This document shows, one piece after another, positions 59,670-64,000 of a stretch of DNA of 64,000 bases. Location of the stretch: contig OZ243951.1 in NCBI GenBank assembly GCA_965214565.1, forward strand, positions 1,178,001 through 1,242,000, written 5' to 3'. The stretch's first letter is position 1. Every line of letters begins with the position of its first letter. This DNA is from VXYK01 sp965214565. Lineage in GTDB: Bacteria; Actinomycetota; Acidimicrobiia; Acidimicrobiales; Aldehydirespiratoraceae. The notes under the pieces are model-generated. The model saw only the letters and a program-made list of their open reading frames with translations. It searched no databases and had not been told where the DNA came from. The position numbers and the translations under genes were made by a program.

Positions 59670-60452
59670 CTAGGGCCCGTGTACGGCCTGCATCAGCCGG
59701 GTCACCATGTTCTTGGGATCCTGCGAACCCCAGACATTGCGGCCGATCGCCACCCCGGCAGCCCCTGCCGCCACAACGCCCGAAGCCATCTCGACCACAT
59801 CGTCTTCGTGGTCCATTCTGGGTCCCCCGAGGGCGAGCACCGGCACGCCGCACGCCTCGACGACTTCGGTGAACTCGTCGGTGGGGCCCGGGCACATGGT
59901 CTTGATCATGTCGGCTCCCAACTCGGTTGCGATCCGGGCGCCCTTGGCGACGTTCTCGACCGTCCAGGGGACCTCCTGGCCCCAGCCCCCCGGGATCGAC
60001 TCGGCGATCAGCACCATCCCGATCTTCTCGCACTCTGCACTCAGGTGGGCCAGGCGGGACAGTGAGACGTGTTCGTCGTGAGCGCCGCTGAAGGCCATCA
60101 CGATGATCGCGTCGGCGCCTAGGACCATTGCCTGCTCCGCGGTGTAGAGCAGGGTCGACGTGTCGCCGGTTGCAGGTTCGCCCAGCTCCGCGATCCCGCC
60201 GTCGACTCGCAGCACCAGACCGCTTCGGGCGAACGCTTCGGGGTGCCGGCGTGCCAGGTGCCAGGTTGTGAGCACGGCGTCGGGCTGTGCTGAGGCGATC
60301 GGTTCGACGGCTTCGGTGGGAACGCCCGTGCCCATGTAGGCAGGATGGTCCATCGCCACGAGTACGCAGCGGCCGTCGGCGGCGACTACCCGACTCGCGC
60401 GGCGGCGTTTGCCTGCCGAAACCGCCGACAGAAAATGCGCTCCTGGCGTCAT
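59670..60452 (-). CDS. Class I aldolase (DeoC/FbaB/LsrF superfamily)
   Basis: A 260-residue TIM-barrel lyase. The Schiff-base Lys is in GADMIKTMCPG, with LVAMDHPAYMG at strand 1, VLALGGPRMDHEDDVVEM for phosphate binding, and AAGAAGVAIGRNVWG near the end, as in LsrF and archaeal-type FbaB. First gene of the leftward run, under operator F. Together with the kinase and polyol dehydrogenase, it implies a phosphorylated sugar intermediate is cleaved. Confidence 0.88.
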   Translation of the reverse strand: MTPGAHFLSAVSAGKRRRASRVVAADGRCVLVAMDHPAYMGTGVPTEAVEPIASAQPDAVLTTWHLARRHPEAFARSGLVLRVDGGIAELGEPATGDTSTLLYTAEQAMVLGADAIIVMAFSGAHDEHVSLSRLAHLSAECEKIGMVLIAESIPGGWGQEVPWTVENVAKGARIATELGADMIKTMCPGPTDEFTEVVEACGVPVLALGGPRMDHEDDVVEMASGVVAAGAAGVAIGRNVWGSQDPKNMVTRLMQAVHGP

Positions 60453-60472
60453 GCAACGTACCCTTTCTCGGG

Positions 60473-60491
60473 TGGACTGATGGTCTTACCA
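60473..60491. promoter_or_regulatory. GntR/FadR operator site F
   Basis: TGGAC (60473-60477), three bases, TGGTC (60481-60485), one base, TACCA (60487-60491): the same layout as sites A-E with two substitutions. It is in the 54-base gap between the divergent aldolase and amidohydrolase genes. Confidence 0.6.
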
Positions 60492-60506
60492 TACTGAGGG
60501 GAAGCC

Positions 60507-61895
60507 GTGACCGAGAACATTGACCTGCTGATCAGGGGCAACTACGTCGTCACCATGAATCCGACCCGTGACATCATTCACGACGGCGCGGTGGCGGTCC
60601 GCGGGCGTGAGATCGTGGCGGTAGGCAAGGCCGCCCGACTCGAGCAGCAGTATCACTCAACCGAGACCATCGGGGGCGACCGTTTCGTGGTCACACCGGG
60701 GATGGTCAACTCCCACATCCACATCACCGGCGAGCCGCTGACCCGCGGCTATGTCCCTGACGACACGCCCTTCGAGGAGAACGTCTTCATGTGGCTGTGC
60801 CCGCTGTACTCCATGTACAACGCCGCTGAGGAACGGCTTTCTGCACAGTTGGCGGCAACAGAGATGCTCAAGTCCGGAACCACCACCTTTCTTGAGGCGG
60901 GCACTATCCGTTTCCTTGACGAGGTCGTCGACGGGCTCGAAGAGGTCGGTATCCGGGGGCGGGTGGGCCAGTGGGTCTGGGACCTGCCACCGGAACCCGA
61001 CGTCTACAAACAGGACACCGACCAGGCCATCGCCAACCTGCAACGCCAACTCGAGCACCATCCTGCGGCAGCCGGGAACCGGATAAGCGCCTGGTCGCTG
61101 CTGGTGGGACACACCACCTGCTCTGATCCGCTCTGGCGAGCCGCCCGGGAACTGGCGACCGAGCACAGTGTCGGGCTGAGTTTCCACATGTCGCCCGCAA
61201 AGCTCGACCCGGAGGGTTTCGTCGCCGAGTTCGGGCATCGGCCGATGGTGCATCTGGCGCAGCTCGGGGTGCTCGGTGCTGATGTCGCCATGACCCACTG
61301 CGTGCAGGTCGACGACAACGAGATCGAGATCATGGCCGAGACTGGGGTGCATGTGGCGCATTGCCCGACCACTGCGCTCAAGGTCAGCTACGGGGTGACC
61401 CAGGTCGGCAAGATGCCGGAGATGGTGCAGGCCGGGATCAACCTCGGTATCGGTACCGACGGCAACAACGCCTCCAACTACTCCGACTTGATGCGCGCCA
61501 CCTATCTGGTCGCCGGTCTGTTCAAGGACGGGCGCCAGGACCCGCAGATGTTCCCCGCAGAGAAGGCCTATGAGATGGCGACGCTGGGCGGGGCCGAGTT
61601 GATGCAGATGTCTGATCAGATCGGCTCGCTCGAAGTCGGGAAGCTGGCCGATGTGGTGTTGCACGACACCGACCGGCCCGAGTGGCGGCCGCTGCTCAAC
61701 GTCGCCAACCAGCTCGTCTGGTCGGCCGACGGGCGGGGCGTGCACACGGTCATCGTCGACGGCAACAAAGTCGTCGAGAACGGGCAGATGACAACCATCG
61801 ACGAGCAGGCCCTCTACGCCCAATCCCAACTCGCCGGCGAAGCGATCACCACCCGCTCCGGCCTCCCCGACAAGGCCAAATGGCCCGTGCTGTAG
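60507..61895 (+). CDS. Amidohydrolase, TrzN/AtzA/SAH-deaminase-like
   Basis: A 462-residue metal-dependent hydrolase from GTG 60507. Metal ligands: His70-x-His72 (NSHIHITGE), His in LSFHMSP, His in VAMTHCVQVD and Asp in GIGTDGNNAS. The fold and length match aminohydrolases that deaminate or dechlorinate N-rings (guanine, SAH, triazines). Divergent from the leftward operon across operator F; with the next amidohydrolase it forms a related pair. Confidence 0.92.
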   Translation: MTENIDLLIRGNYVVTMNPTRDIIHDGAVAVRGREIVAVGKAARLEQQYHSTETIGGDRFVVTPGMVNSHIHITGEPLTRGYVPDDTPFEENVFMWLCPLYSMYNAAEERLSAQLAATEMLKSGTTTFLEAGTIRFLDEVVDGLEEVGIRGRVGQWVWDLPPEPDVYKQDTDQAIANLQRQLEHHPAAAGNRISAWSLLVGHTTCSDPLWRAARELATEHSVGLSFHMSPAKLDPEGFVAEFGHRPMVHLAQLGVLGADVAMTHCVQVDDNEIEIMAETGVHVAHCPTTALKVSYGVTQVGKMPEMVQAGINLGIGTDGNNASNYSDLMRATYLVAGLFKDGRQDPQMFPAEKAYEMATLGGAELMQMSDQIGSLEVGKLADVVLHDTDRPEWRPLLNVANQLVWSADGRGVHTVIVDGNKVVENGQMTTIDEQALYAQSQLAGEAITTRSGLPDKAKWPVL

Positions 61896-61948
61896 GCCGA
61901 ACCCGTAATTCTCGCACAGTTTCGGGAAACCGCGATTACCGTGATTCA

Positions 61949-62080
61949 GTGCGTCGCGAACTGATGACCGAACTCGATGCCTACGAGCGGGCGCGGCAGT
62001 CCTACTTGAATCGAGAACCGGTCCCGCTGGGAAAGCCCGGTCAGCGATACCCGACTCGCCACGAAATACATCAGAGATGA
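61949..62080 (+). CDS. Small basic protein, 43 aa, between two amidohydrolases
   Basis: GTG 61949 opens a 43-codon frame, VRRELMTELDAYERARQSYL continuing to TGA 62080, with a charged helical start and a Pro-rich tail. It is 53 bases after the amidohydrolase stop. No family recognised; low complexity and short length leave a chance ORF possible. Confidence 0.4.
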   Translation: MRRELMTELDAYERARQSYLNREPVPLGKPGQRYPTRHEIHQR

Positions 62081-62100
62081 GAGTCTCCAGATGAGCGAGT

Positions 62101-63459
62101 TCAGCGAATCGGCCAGCGTGACACTGCTTCGACGCCGCTTCGCATTCGCAGGGATCGGCCGGCGTCGGCGGCCTCGGCGGCCAGAGCATCAACATCGACG
62201 GTGTTGACTTGGCCGCCAGCGACCACGGGTTGCCCGGCTACGTATACGTCCCTCACTGATCTGCCGTCGCTGCCCCAGACAAGTTGCAGCACCGGATCGG
62301 GGCTCGGGGGGATCCATTCGATCCGGGACCGGTCGTGAACCACGATGTCGGCTTGCTTGCCGACTTCGAGCGAACCGATCTGTTCGTCCATGCCCAGGGC
62401 CTCAGCGCCGGCGATGGTGAGCAGCTCGAGGGCGTCGTGGGCTCCGAAGATCGTCGGGTCGGTAGCGGCGTCTTTCGCCACCCCCGCGAACAGCGCAGCG
62501 GTGCGGATCCCGTCGACCATGTCGCCGGCGTTCTCGGCGTCGCACCCCAAAGCGAGGCGGCCCCCTTCACGCCACAGGTCCAGGTGGCGGAACTCACGGG
62601 TAAGTCCCTGACCCAGTCGCAGATATGCCCAGGGGCACGACACGACTGTCGCACCGTTGTTGACCAGCACTGCCACTTCCTGCGTGTCGAGGTGCACGCC
62701 GTGGGCGACGGCAACGTGAGGGCCCAGCACTCCCAGCGCCGAGAGGTGCACCAGGGGTCGTTTCCCGGTTCTGGCCAGGTAGCTGTCGACGTCGCTTGAC
62801 GTGGGAGACAGATGAAAGGTCATGCCGACCCCGCGGGAGCGGGCCAGTTCGCCGGCTGCCACCACCAGCTCATCGGACATGAGGTCATGGCCAACAAGGC
62901 TCACCCAAGTCGACACCCGTGGTCCGGTGGCGAGGTCCAGAACCACCCGCTGTCGGTCGATCACCTCTTCGACTGAGCCTGCGAACGGCCCCTCGTCAAC
63001 ATCCCAGCCCCAGGTACCGACTGTCACCCGAGCTCCCACGGACTGTGCGGCGGCAACGACGCGATCCGGATGAGCGACAGTTCCCGCTTCGAAGGTGGTG
63101 GTGATGCCGTTGCTCAGCGATTCGGCAAGGGTGAGCGTCGCTGCGAGTTCGTCGTCGCCGCCGCTGTGCTCGCCGTGAACCGGCACCACCCAAGAGAAGA
63201 TCGCCTCCCCGGGGGGCAGGTCATCGGGGATCGACGATTGGATCAAACGATCTCCGGTCAGGTGCTGATGGCCGTTGACATACCCCGGCAGTACCAGGTC
63301 GCTGGCTTGCCCTGAGACGGTCTCGTCGGGATGTGCCTCCCGTATCTCAGCGAAACTGCCGACCGCGGCGATCGTGTCACCCGAGACGACGACCGCTCCG
63401 TCGTTGATGATCTCTCGTCGAGGATTCATGGTGACCACGGTGCCCCGCACGATCGTCAT
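62101..63459 (-). CDS. Amidohydrolase, paralogue of the neighbouring TrzN/AtzA-like enzyme
   Basis: A 452-residue metal-dependent hydrolase. Ligands: His64-x-His66 (NGHQHLTGD), GMTFHLSPTS, VAVAHGVHLD and LGCDAENAGD, so the catalytic residues parallel the 60.5-kb enzyme although the overall sequence differs. MNPRREIINDGAVVV mirrors the neighbour's MNPTRDIIHDGAVAV. Likely an N-ring deaminase or chlorohydrolase-like enzyme with a related substrate. Confidence 0.92.
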   Translation of the reverse strand: MTIVRGTVVTMNPRREIINDGAVVVSGDTIAAVGSFAEIREAHPDETVSGQASDLVLPGYVNGHQHLTGDRLIQSSIPDDLPPGEAIFSWVVPVHGEHSGGDDELAATLTLAESLSNGITTTFEAGTVAHPDRVVAAAQSVGARVTVGTWGWDVDEGPFAGSVEEVIDRQRVVLDLATGPRVSTWVSLVGHDLMSDELVVAAGELARSRGVGMTFHLSPTSSDVDSYLARTGKRPLVHLSALGVLGPHVAVAHGVHLDTQEVAVLVNNGATVVSCPWAYLRLGQGLTREFRHLDLWREGGRLALGCDAENAGDMVDGIRTAALFAGVAKDAATDPTIFGAHDALELLTIAGAEALGMDEQIGSLEVGKQADIVVHDRSRIEWIPPSPDPVLQLVWGSDGRSVRDVYVAGQPVVAGGQVNTVDVDALAAEAADAGRSLRMRSGVEAVSRWPIR

Positions 63460-63549
63460 GGCTCCTCAACGCTCCTCACCGGCCCAGTATTGCACCGGTA
63501 TAGGGGTGAACCCGTATGAACCCGCGCTCAGGCTGATAGACCCATCACC

Positions 63550-64000
63550 ATGACGGTTACCACAATTTGCGAACAATGGCGGGAAGGCAGAACAACCCTC
63601 GGGTGTTGGCTGGCCATTCCCAGCACGGTGACAGCCGAAACGTCCGCCCGCTGCGGCTTCGACTACATCTGTGTCGACACACAACACGGCCCGCTCGACT
63701 ACGCCGACTCCGTGACGATGATCCAAGCGATCCTGTTGGGCGGGTCAAGCCCCATCGTCCGAGTGCCCCGCAACGAGCCGGGCATCATTGGCAAGTCTTT
63801 CGACGCCGGCGCTCACGGCGTGATCATCCCCATGGTCAACACGGTTGCTGAGGCTGAACAGGCGGTGAGCGCGAGCCGCTACGCGCCACGCGGGGCCCGC
63901 AGTTGGGGTCCGACCGTGGCCGGTCTGCGACACGACTATTTCAACTGGGAATCCGGCAACGTGGCTTGCATCCCGATGATCGAAACGACTGAGGCCCTCT
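63550..64000 (+). CDS. HpcH/HpaI-family aldolase (3' end outside window)
   Basis: Metal-dependent class II pyruvate aldolase of the 2-keto-3-deoxy acid type. 150 residues are visible from ATG 63550: LGCWLAIPSTVTAETSARCG, FDYICVDTQHGPLDY (Gln-His pair), PIVRVPRNEPGIIGKSFDAG and GVIIPMVNTVAEAEQAVSAS. About 100 more residues are expected. It may cleave a C-C bond at the end of the pathway, releasing pyruvate or glyoxylate (inference). The gap before it (63460-63549) holds no strong operator. Confidence 0.9.
   Translation, partial: MTVTTICEQWREGRTTLGCWLAIPSTVTAETSARCGFDYICVDTQHGPLDYADSVTMIQAILLGGSSPIVRVPRNEPGIIGKSFDAGAHGVIIPMVNTVAEAEQAVSASRYAPRGARSWGPTVAGLRHDYFNWESGNVACIPMIETTEAL

Noticed and set aside
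59164..60492. 442-codon minus-strand ORF
   Set aside because: Out-of-frame reading of the aldolase and dioxygenase beta genes, Arg-rich and without domains; caused by GC-rich codons.
60657..62195. 512-codon minus-strand ORF
   Set aside because: Antisense of the amidohydrolase; its sequence has no domain and the sense frame has metal-site motifs.

Overview
The window reads as one contiguous stretch of a GC-rich actinobacterial chromosome, most likely an uncultured marine Acidimicrobiia (inference). Supporting signs are strong GC third-position bias, many GTG/TTG starts, lipoproteins with a LIAAACGDDD-type lipobox, many LLM-class flavin oxidoreductases and Rieske oxygenases, a LigC-type ATP-dependent ligase, and the actinobacterial order recR-dnaX-SRP RNA-tRNA-Ser. 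I see no transposase, prophage, rRNA or CRISPR array, and no gene-free stretch over 300 bases.

1-19.7 kb is mostly core and housekeeping: a propionyl-CoA carboxylase beta chain cut by the window edge, a LOG-family protein, epoxide hydrolase, DNA ligase, FEN-like exonuclease, methylmalonyl-CoA epimerase, RecR, DnaX, SRP RNA, tRNA-Ser(GGA), an SRAP-domain protein, LspA, a cytochrome b561-like protein paired with a sulfite-oxidase-fold molybdoenzyme, and TadA. Two oddities sit inside. At 2.7-4.1 kb there is a proteasome-like protein whose best start would expose an N-terminal Thr, followed by a 57-residue companion. At 10.7-11.9 kb, beside the tRNA, lies a toxin-antitoxin patch with VapBC, an orphan-looking ribbon-helix-helix antitoxin and a truncated toxin-like ORF.

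16.5-25.7 kb looks like a polyamine or related amine module: DadA/PuuB-like FAD oxidoreductase, GNAT acetyltransferase, C45-family autoproteolytic acyltransferase, class III aminotransferase, Lrp/AsnC regulator and a complete PotABCD importer.

27.4-62 kb is a large catabolic region under what looks like one FadR-type GntR regulator. Six DNA sites share the layout TGGTC-N3-TGGTC-N-GACCA or close variants (the upstream half is weak at one of them). They lie in the four divergent promoter gaps at 27.9, 33.1, 49.3 and 60.5 kb, including the regulator's own. These promoters appear to drive a 13-gene rightward run (Rieske oxygenase, VOC protein, cupin, HyuA/HyuB, acyl-CoA synthetase, second Rieske oxygenase, BMP-type ABC importer, MDR dehydrogenase, methyltransferase), a 7-gene leftward run (class I aldolase, two-subunit Rieske oxygenase, DUF1989 protein, small protein, frameshifted MDR dehydrogenase, FGGY kinase), another Rieske oxygenase, and an amidohydrolase. 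The gene mix (nucleoside-type importer, hydantoinase/oxoprolinase, deaminase-like amidohydrolases, DUF1989, several Rieske enzymes) suggests uptake and breakdown of a nitrogen-containing ring or N-alkylated compound, possibly glycosylated. The substrate cannot be read from sequence.

Embedded between these genes are a cytochrome P450, an AbrB/PIN toxin-antitoxin pair, a secreted protein with 17 plant-type leucine-rich repeats, and a choline-sulfatase-like enzyme. The window ends in an HpcH/HpaI aldolase cut by the edge.
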